Assembly: GCA_041675885.1 (NCBI GenBank)
Contig: JBAYSY010000065.1
Coordinates: forward strand, 1 to 11,445
Reading direction: 5' to 3'
Length of the DNA: 11,445 nt
From: JBAYSY01 sp041675885
GTDB taxonomy: Bacteria > Pseudomonadota > Alphaproteobacteria > Rhodobacterales > Rhodobacteraceae
A program made the translations under genes and the position numbers. This document shows positions 1 through 5,994 of this stretch, piece by piece; the first letter of the stretch is position 1; each line of letters begins with the position of its first letter. The notes beneath the pieces are model-generated. The model was not told the DNA's origin and did not search any database. It saw nothing but the letters and a program-made list of their open reading frames with translations.

Positions 1-575
1 CGGTCATGCAGGCGGAAGGCGCCGTCGGCCCAGAATTCGATCTCGGACGGCACGATCGCGAAGCCGCCCCAGAACGGCGGCCGCGGCGGGTTCGGCCCTT
101 TCGTTGCCGTGATCCGTGCCACTTCGGCCATCAGCGCCCCGCGTGAGGAAAGCGGCTGCGACTGCCGCGAGGCCCAGGCCCCGAGCCGCGACCTGAGCGA
201 GCGCGAGGCGAAATAGGCGTCGGCCTCGGGCCCGTCCTCGCGCCGCACCTCGCCCCGGACCCGGATCTGGCGGCGCAGCGATTTCCAGTGCATCACGAAG
301 GCGGCCCTGCCCGAGGCCGCGATCTCCTGCCCCTTGGCCGAGCCGTAATTGGTGTAGAACACGAATTCCGCCGCGCCGATCTCCTTCAAAAGCACCATCC
401 GCACATTGGGCAGCCCCTGCGCATCGACGGTGGCAAGGGCGATGGCATTGGGATCGTTGGGCTCCGCCGTCCCGGCCTCGGCCAGCCAGGCCCTGGCGAT
501 GGCGAAGGGATCGTCGCCCGCGAAAATACCGCCCCGGTCGCTCCCGGCATCACCGCCCGCCCCGTCGCCCATCAT
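1..575 (-). CDS. pdxH: Pyridoxamine/pyridoxine 5'-phosphate oxidase, C-terminus cut by window edge
   Basis: FMN-dependent cytoplasmic enzyme that oxidises pyridoxine or pyridoxamine 5'-phosphate to pyridoxal 5'-phosphate, the last step of PLP synthesis and salvage. Reading the minus strand from ATG 575 gives 191 codons plus two bases with no stop. Visible family motifs are RMVLLK, FYTNYGSAKG (FMN contacts), WKSLRRQIRVRG, SRLGAWASRQSQPL and the C-terminal signature IEFWADGAFRLHD. The substrate-binding Arg and His of that signature fall at residues 188 and 190, right at the window edge, so by family length only about 20 residues are missing. The start could be either of two adjacent ATGs (575 or 572); a GGGGA/AGGA stretch lies just upstream. 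The N-terminal ~18 residues are Gly/Asp-rich and probably disordered. The gene diverges from fabI across 100 bases. Identification is firm; only the exact start is uncertain. Confidence 0.95.
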   Translation of the reverse strand, partial: MMGDGAGGDAGSDRGGIFAGDDPFAIARAWLAEAGTAEPNDPNAIALATVDAQGLPNVRMVLLKEIGAAEFVFYTNYGSAKGQEIAASGRAAFVMHWKSLRRQIRVRGEVRREDGPEADAYFASRSLRSRLGAWASRQSQPLSSRGALMAEVARITATKGPNPPRPPFWGGFAIVPSEIEFWADGAFRLHD

Positions 576-607
576 GTCCTGTCCCCTGTCCCGCCGGTCG
601 CGCGGCC

Positions 608-634
608 TTGATGCGTCCGTTGCGATGGCATAAA
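608..634 (+). promoter_or_regulatory. Weak candidate promoter for fabI-gpt
   Basis: In the 100-base gap between divergent pdxH and fabI there is TTGATG (608-613) followed after 15 bases by CATAAA (629-634), about 40 bases before the fabI start. The spacer is shorter than the ideal 17 and both boxes are imperfect. Some promoter must lie in this gap because both genes begin here, but the exact boxes are an inference. Confidence 0.2.
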
Positions 635-675
635 CCTGCGCAACCCGAATGGGATTGATCGACGAGGGCCAGCAG

Positions 676-1509
676 ATGTCAACTCAACTTTTGGAAGGCC
701 GTCGCGGCTTGATCATGGGGCTTGCGAACGACAAGTCAATCGCCTGGGGCATCGCCCGCGCGCTGGCCGATCACGGGGCGGAACTGGCGTTCTCCTATCA
801 GGGCGACCAGTTGTTGAAGCGGGTCACGCCGCTTGCCGAAAGCGTCGGCGCCACCGAGGTGATCGAATGCGACGTGGCCGAACCGGCCTCGCTCGACGCG
901 CTGTTCGCCCGGCTGGAAGATGTCTGGGGCGGGCTGGATTTCGTCGTCCATGCGATCGGCTTTTCCGACAAGAACGAATTGCGCGGCCGCTATGTCGATA
1001 CCGGCCCCGAGAATTTCCGCATGACCATGGACATCTCGGTCTATTCCTTCACCGCGGTCTGCCAGCGCGCGGCGCGGCTGATGCGGCCGGGCGGCAGCCT
1101 GCTGACGCTGACCTATTACGGTGCCGAAAAGGTGATGCCGCATTACAACGTGATGGGCGTGGCCAAGGCGGCGCTGGAAGCCTCGGTGATGTATCTGGCC
1201 GAGGATCTGGGCAAGGACGGCATCCGCGTCAACGCGATCAGCGCCGGGCCGATCAAGACGCTGGCGGCAAGCGGCATCGGCGATTTCCGCTACATCATGA
1301 AGTGGAACGAGCTGAACTCGCCCCTGCGCCGCAACGTGACGCAGGAGGAGGTCGGCAAGTCCGCCGTCTACCTGCTGTCGGACCTGGGGTCAGGCACCAC
1401 GGGCGAGGTGCTGCATGTGGATGCGGGCTATCACGTGGTCGGCATGAAGGCGGTCGATGCGCCCGATATCTCCACCGTGACCGCGCCGCCTTCCGCCGCG
1501 AAAGGATAA
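676..1509 (+). CDS. fabI: Enoyl-[acyl-carrier-protein] reductase (NADH), FabI type
   Basis: Reduces trans-2-enoyl-ACP to acyl-ACP, the last step of each fatty-acid elongation cycle; cytoplasmic, a member of the short-chain dehydrogenase family and normally a tetramer. The protein is 277 residues, close to E. coli FabI. The N-terminal nucleotide-binding stretch GLANDKSIAWGIA (residues 15-27) is typical. The catalytic pair is Tyr157 and Lys164 (YNVMGVAK), with the second FabI tyrosine in YYGAEK at 147/148, matching E. coli Tyr146/Tyr156/Lys163 with a shift of one. HAIGF keeps the glycine whose change gives triclosan resistance in E. coli, so a triclosan-sensitive enzyme is expected (inference). 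I start at 676 because GAGGG (664-668) sits 7 bases upstream; the longer frame from 649 lacks a ribosome site. The C-terminal ~18 residues are a low-complexity tail. gpt follows after 4 bases. Confidence 0.96.
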   Translation: MSTQLLEGRRGLIMGLANDKSIAWGIARALADHGAELAFSYQGDQLLKRVTPLAESVGATEVIECDVAEPASLDALFARLEDVWGGLDFVVHAIGFSDKNELRGRYVDTGPENFRMTMDISVYSFTAVCQRAARLMRPGGSLLTLTYYGAEKVMPHYNVMGVAKAALEASVMYLAEDLGKDGIRVNAISAGPIKTLAASGIGDFRYIMKWNELNSPLRRNVTQEEVGKSAVYLLSDLGSGTTGEVLHVDAGYHVVGMKAVDAPDISTVTAPPSAAKG

Positions 1510-1513
1510 GCCG

Positions 1514-2017
1514 ATGACCGACCGCCTGCCGCATGAGAAGGGCTTTCACGTCAGCTGGGACCAGATCCACCGCGACAGCCGGGCGCTGGCATGGCGGCTC
1601 GACGGGCAGGGTCCGGACGGCGGCGGCTGGCGGGCGGTGGTGGCGGTGACGCGCGGCGGCATGGCCCCGGCGATGATCGTGGCGCGCGAGCTTGATATCC
1701 GCGTGGTCGATACGATCTCGGTGAAAAGCTACAACTTCCAGGCACAGACGCCGCCCCGCGTCATCAAGGCGCCGCAGCCCGGGTTGATGGGCGACGGCAC
1801 CGGCATCCTGATCGTCGATGATCTGGTGGATACCGGCAAGACGCTGGAACTGGTGCGCAAGCTTTATCCGAAGGCGCATTTCGCCGCCGTCTATGCCAAG
1901 CCCTCGGGCAAGCCCATGGTGGACAGCTACATCACCGAGGTGAGCCAGGACACCTGGATCTTCTTCCCCTGGGACATGGCGCTGCAATATGTCGAGCCGT
2001 TCCGGGCACGGGACTGA
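1514..2017 (+). CDS. gpt: Xanthine-guanine phosphoribosyltransferase
   Basis: Purine-salvage enzyme that transfers the phosphoribosyl group of PRPP to guanine or xanthine to give GMP or XMP. The 167-residue product has the diagnostic PRPP-binding motif ILIVDDLVDTGKT at residues 98-110, preceded by VTRGGMAPAMIVARELDI and followed by a VYAKPSG segment and a WIFFPWD segment near the C-terminus, all as in E. coli Gpt (152 residues). The extra length lies mostly in a Gly/Asp-rich loop near residues 31-39. The start is 4 bases after the fabI stop, with AAAGGA at 1501-1506 as ribosome site inside the end of fabI, so the two are very likely cotranscribed. Pairing with fabI has no obvious metabolic logic and may simply be operon packing. 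A related phosphoribosyltransferase specificity (hypoxanthine) cannot be excluded from sequence alone. Confidence 0.93.
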   Translation: MTDRLPHEKGFHVSWDQIHRDSRALAWRLDGQGPDGGGWRAVVAVTRGGMAPAMIVARELDIRVVDTISVKSYNFQAQTPPRVIKAPQPGLMGDGTGILIVDDLVDTGKTLELVRKLYPKAHFAAVYAKPSGKPMVDSYITEVSQDTWIFFPWDMALQYVEPFRARD

Positions 2018-2066
2018 CCGGGGCGCCCTTCCCCCTTTGCCCTCTGTTTCGCTTGGGTCATGGGTG

Positions 2067-2119
2067 GCGGGAGATTCGTGCCGAATACGAACCGACCGGC
2101 CGCCCGCGCCATCTCCCGC
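2067..2119. promoter_or_regulatory. Nested inverted repeats between gpt and ppiD
   Basis: A perfect 9-base inverted repeat, GCGGGAGAT (2067-2075) and ATCTCCCGC (2111-2119), encloses 35 bases. Inside it two smaller hairpins exclude each other: ATTCG/CGAAT (2074-2086, 3-base loop) and TTCGT/ACGAA (2075-2091, 7-base loop). No T-run follows, so it is not a classical intrinsic terminator. It could be the 3' end structure of fabI-gpt or part of the leader of ppiD-trpE. Confidence 0.4.
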
Positions 2120-2208
2120 TTGCCGCCGCCCGCGCAAGTCCTTAGAGAAGGCGCGGAACCATGCGCGCGGACCAACCCCCGCGCGCGGCAGCAGGGGGTG
2201 CGCGCGCA

Positions 2209-4074
2209 ATGGCGGCGAAGGGCGGGGCGGCGAAGGGCGGCAAGGTCGGACAGACGCTGATCTGGATCATGTTGGGGATGCTGATCATCGGGCTTGCGGG
2301 CTTCGGCATCACCGGCTTCGGCGGCACCGTGCGCAGCATCGGCAAGGTGGGCGGGCAGGACATCTCGACCGACCAGTATTACCGCGACCTGCAACAGGAA
2401 ATCAGCAGCCTTGCCATGCGCACCGGGCGGCCGGTCGATATCCAGCAGGCGTCGCTTCTGGGCATCGACCGTTCGGTGCTGCACCGGCTGGTGACCACCG
2501 CCGCGCTCGACGATGAGCTGGACCGGATGGGCCTTTCGGTGGGCGACGCGCGGCTGGCGCAGGAAATCCGCAACATGGATGCCTTCACCGACATCACCGG
2601 CCAGTTCGACCGCGAGACCTACCGGCTCACGCTGCAACAGAGCGGCTTCAGCGAGGCGCAGTTCGAGGAACGCATCCGCGCCGATATCGCCCGCGGCCTG
2701 GCCGAGACCACGCTGACCGGCGGGCTGCCGCCGCCGGATGCGCTGGCGCAGGCGTTCTACGACTATCTGGCCGAGGAGCGCAGCTTCACCCTGCTGCGGC
2801 TGACCGAGGCCGACCTGCCCGAACCGCTGCCCGACCCCACCGAAGAGGTGCTGCGCGCCCATTACGAGGCCAACCCCGACATCTTCACCCGGCCCGAGGC
2901 GCGGCGGATCGCCTATGCGGCGCTGCTGCCCGAGGATGCGGTCGAGGACGTGCCGGTCGAGGAGGAACACCTGCGCGCGCTTTACAACCAGCGGCTGGCC
3001 GATTTCGTCCAGCCCGAGCGGCGCCTGGTCGAGCGGCTGGTGTTCGGCACCGAGGAAGAGGCGCTGGAGGCCCGCAACCGGATCGACGCGGGCACGGACT
3101 TCGCCGATATCGTCGCCGGGCGCGGTCTCGATCTAGCCGATACCGACATGGGCGACGTGTCGGCCGCCGATCTTGGCGCGGCGGCGGATGCGGTCTTTGC
3201 CGCCGCCCCGCCCGCTGTCGTCGGCCCCCTGCCCTCGTCGCTGGGCCCGGCGCTGTTCCGCGTGAACGGGGTGCTGGCCGCGCAGGAAATCACCTTCGAG
3301 GAAGCGCGCGACGACCTGCACGCGGAATTCGCGCTTGACGGCGCGCGGCGGATGCTGGCGGCCCGGTCCGAGGAAATCGACGACCTGCTGGCCGGGGGCG
3401 CCACGCTCGAAGACCTCGAAGGCGAGGCCGGAATGCGGTTCGACATGATCGAACTGCGCCCCGGCGAGACGCCCGAGGGCATCGCCGCCTATCCGGCCTT
3501 CCGCGAGCGGGCGCAGGCCGCGACCGACCGCGACTTCCCCGAACTGTTCGAACTGGACGACGGCGGCATCGCCGCGCTGCGGCTCGACGCCATCGTGCCG
3601 CCGGAACTGCCGCCCTACGAGGCCATCGCCAGCGCGGTGGCCGAACACTGGCGCATCGGCGCGTTGCGCGCGGCGCTTGCGGCCCATGCCGAAACCATCG
3701 AGGCCGCGCTGGCCGGGGATGCGGCCACCGACCTCGGGGCCTATGGCATCGCCGAGGCGATTTCCCGCGCCGGACGCGACGGCCATATCGAGGGCGCGCC
3801 CGAAGCACTGGTCGCCACGGTGTTCGCGCTGGACGAGGGCGCGACGGCGCAGGTCGCCGCGGGCGATTTCGTGGCGCTGGTCCGGCTTGACAGCATCCAC
3901 CCGGCCGACGGCGACGACCCGCAGGCGCAGTTCCTCAAATCCGCCTTCGCGGCGCAGACGGCGCAGGAAATGGGCATCGACCTGTTCGTGCTTTACGCCC
4001 GCGCGGTCGAGGAATCGGCGCGGATCACGCTGAACGAGGCGGCGATCAACGCCGTCCACGCCCAGATGCGCTAG
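2209..4074 (+). CDS. ppiD: Membrane-anchored peptidyl-prolyl cis-trans isomerase / periplasmic foldase, PpiD-like
   Basis: Predicted periplasmic chaperone of the SurA/PpiD class that helps exported proteins fold. The 621-residue product starts with a short Lys-rich cytoplasmic tail (residues 1-15), then one membrane segment of about 17-35 (LIWIMLGMLIIGLAGFG), giving an N-in, C-out topology. A SurA-N-like helical region follows, with repeated signatures ISTDQYYRDLQQE and FSEAQFEERIRADIARGL. A parvulin-type rotamase domain (PPIC) lies at about 268-357, starting QPERRLVERLVF. The remaining C-terminal half is acidic and helical. The parvulin core is diverged, so isomerase activity is uncertain, as in many PpiD proteins. 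I prefer ATG 2209 (AGGGGG 10 bases upstream; MAAKGG start resembling relatives); ATG 2161 in the same frame (GAAGG upstream) would add 16 residues. trpE begins 9 bases after the stop, with its ribosome site overlapping that stop. Confidence 0.88.
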   Translation: MAAKGGAAKGGKVGQTLIWIMLGMLIIGLAGFGITGFGGTVRSIGKVGGQDISTDQYYRDLQQEISSLAMRTGRPVDIQQASLLGIDRSVLHRLVTTAALDDELDRMGLSVGDARLAQEIRNMDAFTDITGQFDRETYRLTLQQSGFSEAQFEERIRADIARGLAETTLTGGLPPPDALAQAFYDYLAEERSFTLLRLTEADLPEPLPDPTEEVLRAHYEANPDIFTRPEARRIAYAALLPEDAVEDVPVEEEHLRALYNQRLADFVQPERRLVERLVFGTEEEALEARNRIDAGTDFADIVAGRGLDLADTDMGDVSAADLGAAADAVFAAAPPAVVGPLPSSLGPALFRVNGVLAAQEITFEEARDDLHAEFALDGARRMLAARSEEIDDLLAGGATLEDLEGEAGMRFDMIELRPGETPEGIAAYPAFRERAQAATDRDFPELFELDDGGIAALRLDAIVPPELPPYEAIASAVAEHWRIGALRAALAAHAETIEAALAGDAATDLGAYGIAEAISRAGRDGHIEGAPEALVATVFALDEGATAQVAAGDFVALVRLDSIHPADGDDPQAQFLKSAFAAQTAQEMGIDLFVLYARAVEESARITLNEAAINAVHAQMR

Positions 4075-4083
4075 GGGGCGGCA

Positions 4084-5595
4084 ATGGCGCTCATTCCCGA
4101 TTTCGCCGGTTTCGAGGCGGGCTGGAACGCGGGCCGCAACCAGCTGGTCCATGCCCGGCTGGCGGCCGATCTGGATACGCCCGTATCCCTGATGCTGAAA
4201 CTCGCCGAGGCGCGGGCCGATACCTTCATGCTGGAATCGGTGACCGGCGGCGAGGTGCGCGGGCGCTATTCGGTTGTGGGGATGAAGCCCGACCTGATCT
4301 GGCAGTGCCATGGCGGCGAAAGCCGGATCAACCGCGATGCGCGGTTCGACCGCGACACGTTCGAGCCGCTCGACGGCCACCCGCTGGATACCCTGCGCGC
4401 GCTGATCGCCGAATCGCGGATCGACATGCCCGAGGGGCTGCCGCCGATCTCGGCCGGGCTGTTCGGCTATCTCGGCTACGACATGATCCGGCTGGTCGAG
4501 CACCTGCCCGACGTCAACCCCGACCCGCTCGGCCTGCCCGACGCGGTGCTGATGCGGCCCTCGGTGGTCGCGGTGCTGGACGGGGTGCGCGGCGAGGTGA
4601 TCGTGGTCGCGCCCGCATGGGTGGCCTCGGGGCTTTCCGCCCGCGCCGCCTATGCGCAGGCCGCCGAACGGGTGATGGACGCGCTGCGCGATCTGGAACG
4701 CGCGGTGCCCGCGGTCAGCCGCGATCTGGGCGAACCCGCCCCGGTGGCCGAGCCGGTGTCGAACTTCACCCGCGAAGCCTATATGCAGGCGGTCGAGACC
4801 GCGCGGGAATATGTCCGGGCGGGCGACATCTTTCAGGTCGTGCCCTCGCAACGCTGGGCGCAGCCCTTCACGCTGCCCCCGTTCGCGCTTTACCGTTCGC
4901 TGCGGCGCACCAACCCATCGCCCTTCATGTTCTACGCCAATTTCGGCGGCTTTCAGGTGATCGGCGCCAGCCCGGAAATCCTCGTGCGGCTGCGCGACGG
5001 CGAAGTGACGGTGCGCCCGATCGCCGGCACCCGCAAGCGCGGCGCCACGCCGGAAGAAGACCGGGCGCTTGAGGCCGAACTGCTGGCCGACGCCAAGGAA
5101 CGCGCCGAGCACCTGATGCTGCTCGATCTGGGCCGCAACGACGTGGGCCGGGTGGCGAAGATCGGCACGGTGCACCCGACCGAGGAATTCGTCATCGAAC
5201 GCTATTCCCACGTCATGCATATCGTCTCGAACGTGGTCGGAGAGATCGCCCCCGGCGAGGACGCGCTCTCCGCCCTGCTTGCCGGGCTGCCCGCGGGCAC
5301 GGTCTCGGGCGCGCCCAAGGTGCGGGCCATGCAGATCATCGACGAGCTGGAGCCCGAAAAGCGCGGTGTCTATGGCGGCGGCGTCGGCTATTTCGCCGCG
5401 AATGGCGAGATGGACATGTGCATCGCCCTGCGCACCGGGGTGGTCAAGGACGGCACGCTCTACATCCAGGCCGGGGGCGGCGTGGTCCATGACAGCGACC
5501 CGACGGCGGAATACGAGGAAACCGTGAACAAGGCCCGCGCATTGCGCCGCGCCGCCGAGGACGCGGGGATGTTCGTGCGGCGCGGCAACGGCTAG
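4084..5595 (+). CDS. trpE: Anthranilate synthase component I
   Basis: Large subunit of anthranilate synthase; converts chorismate to anthranilate with ammonia supplied by TrpG, the first committed step of tryptophan synthesis. The 503-residue length is normal for a stand-alone TrpE with no fused amidotransferase. The N-terminal domain contains MLES at residues 49-52, equivalent to the LLES element that binds tryptophan for feedback inhibition. The chorismate-binding domain runs from about 227 to 490, with PIAGTRKRG at 312-320, HLMLLDLGRND, ERYSHVMHIVS, AGTVSGAPKVRAM at 404-416 and a glycine-rich GGGVGYF and GGGVVHDSDP segment. The ribosome site AGGGGG (4073-4078) overlaps the ppiD stop, which suggests translational coupling. 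I saw no leader peptide with tandem Trp codons before it, so a classical attenuator at this position is unlikely. trpG, trpD and trpC are not downstream in this window. Confidence 0.97.
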   Translation: MALIPDFAGFEAGWNAGRNQLVHARLAADLDTPVSLMLKLAEARADTFMLESVTGGEVRGRYSVVGMKPDLIWQCHGGESRINRDARFDRDTFEPLDGHPLDTLRALIAESRIDMPEGLPPISAGLFGYLGYDMIRLVEHLPDVNPDPLGLPDAVLMRPSVVAVLDGVRGEVIVVAPAWVASGLSARAAYAQAAERVMDALRDLERAVPAVSRDLGEPAPVAEPVSNFTREAYMQAVETAREYVRAGDIFQVVPSQRWAQPFTLPPFALYRSLRRTNPSPFMFYANFGGFQVIGASPEILVRLRDGEVTVRPIAGTRKRGATPEEDRALEAELLADAKERAEHLMLLDLGRNDVGRVAKIGTVHPTEEFVIERYSHVMHIVSNVVGEIAPGEDALSALLAGLPAGTVSGAPKVRAMQIIDELEPEKRGVYGGGVGYFAANGEMDMCIALRTGVVKDGTLYIQAGGGVVHDSDPTAEYEETVNKARALRRAAEDAGMFVRRGNG

Positions 5596-5609
5596 GCCCG
5601 CCCCCGCAC

Positions 5610-5665
5610 GGCAGGCGGGTTTCCCGCACGACCCGCCCTGCCCTGCTTGCCGCGAATCGGCTTTT
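5610..5665 (+). terminator. Stem-loops 3' of trpE, possible terminator
   Basis: Fifteen bases after the trpE stop, GGCAGGCGGGT (5610-5620) can pair with ACCCGCCCTGCC (5631-5642), an 11-pair stem with one bulged C and a 10-base loop. Part of the same sequence, GCGGGTTTCCCGC, can instead form a tight 5-pair hairpin. A short GCCG/CGGC stem (5649-5661) followed by TTTT comes next. Together these could end the ppiD-trpE transcript, but the strong stem has no T-run, so termination is likely weak or factor-dependent. Confidence 0.4.
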
Positions 5666-5675
5666 GCGGTTTCAT
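5647..5675 (+). promoter_or_regulatory. Candidate sigma-70-type promoter for the small secreted protein gene
   Basis: TTGCCG (5647-5652), an exact 17-base spacer, then TTTCAT (5670-5675) give 4 of 6 matches to each consensus box. Transcription would begin near 5682, just before a strong hairpin, leaving a leader of about 43 bases. It overlaps the last stem of the proposed trpE terminator. Inference from box similarity only. Confidence 0.3.
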
Positions 5676-5683
5676 GGCAGGGT

Positions 5684-5707
5684 GTGCCCCGGCATTTTCC
5701 GGGGCGC
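5684..5707 (+). promoter_or_regulatory. Leader hairpin before the small secreted protein
   Basis: GTGCCCCGG (5684-5692) pairs with CCGGGGCGC (5699-5707) through nine pairs including one G-T wobble, with the 6-base loop CATTTT. It ends 5 bases before the ribosome site AAGGAG (5713-5718), so it would sit at the 5' end of the message if the proposed promoter is right. It could stabilise the mRNA or act as a protein-binding site. Confidence 0.4.
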
Positions 5708-5724
5708 CGGACAAGGAGACGGCC

Positions 5725-5877
5725 ATGATACTCCGCGCCTTCGTGGCGGGACTTGCGCTCCTGCTCGTGCCCGCCATCGCCGATGCCAGATGCGGCAAGC
5801 ACGCCGAACGGGCCTGCGCCGACGGGCTGGTCTGGGACAGCACCACCAGCAGCTGTGTGACACCGGTCCACAGCTGA
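5725..5877 (+). CDS. Small secreted cysteine-containing protein, function unknown
   Basis: A 50-residue protein with a clear Sec signal peptide: one Arg near the start, a hydrophobic core (about residues 5-17) and a predicted cut after ADA at residue 21. The mature part is about 29 residues with three cysteines, in the pattern RCGKH, ACADGLVWD, SSCV. I recognise this layout (Cys, then A-C-A-x-G-x-x-W/Y-D, then C-V) as a family of tiny exported proteins common in Rhodobacteraceae; its function is not known to me, and I would distrust any enzyme name transferred to it. The start is well supported by AAGGAG (5713-5718) six bases upstream. An odd number of cysteines leaves one free, allowing dimerisation or metal or haem contact (speculation). 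It has its own candidate promoter and leader hairpin and lies between trpE and fliG without operon spacing to either. Confidence 0.8.
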   Translation: MILRAFVAGLALLLVPAIADARCGKHAERACADGLVWDSTTSSCVTPVHS

Positions 5878-5889
5878 GGCATTTTCGGG

Positions 5890-5913
5890 CCGGGCGGATA
5901 GCTGGCCGCCCGG
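5890..5913. terminator. Perfect 8-pair stem-loop after the small protein gene
   Basis: CCGGGCGG (5890-5897) and CCGCCCGG (5906-5913) form a perfect stem with an 8-base loop, 12 bases after the stop codon. It is followed by GAAAA rather than a T-run on the plus strand. Position and strength suggest transcript-end protection or weak termination. Confidence 0.4.
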
Positions 5914-5923
5914 AAAACACGGA

Positions 5924-5943
5924 AAGACCGGTAACCCGGTCTT
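5924..5943. promoter_or_regulatory. Second stem-loop before fliG, overlapping a CtrA-like site
   Basis: AAGACCGG (5924-5931) and CCGGTCTT (5936-5943) form a perfect 8-pair stem with loop TAAC. A near-tandem repeat, TAACCCGGTCT (5932-5942) then TAACCCCGGTCT (5943-5954), overlaps it. It may be the true terminator of the small gene, or a DNA-level operator for fliG. Confidence 0.4.
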
Positions 5944-5946
5944 AAC
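5931..5946 (+). promoter_or_regulatory. Near-consensus CtrA-type binding site upstream of fliG
   Basis: The sequence reads GTAA, seven bases (CCCGGTC), TTAAC. The established full CtrA site in alphaproteobacteria is TTAA-N7-TTAA(C), so this is one base from consensus with exact spacing. It lies 48 bases before the fliG start. CtrA is a known regulator of flagellar genes in Rhodobacterales and Caulobacter, so the context fits. Binding itself is inferred. Confidence 0.4.
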
Positions 5947-5994
5947 CCCGGTCTGCGACCGTTGCCCTGTCCTGACTGGATAAGGGGAATGGTC

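Noticed and set aside
5647..5724. N-terminal extension of the small secreted protein from TTG 5647
   Set aside because: It would bury the signal peptide 26 residues in, starts at a TTG without a ribosome site, and ignores the good AAGGAG before ATG 5725.
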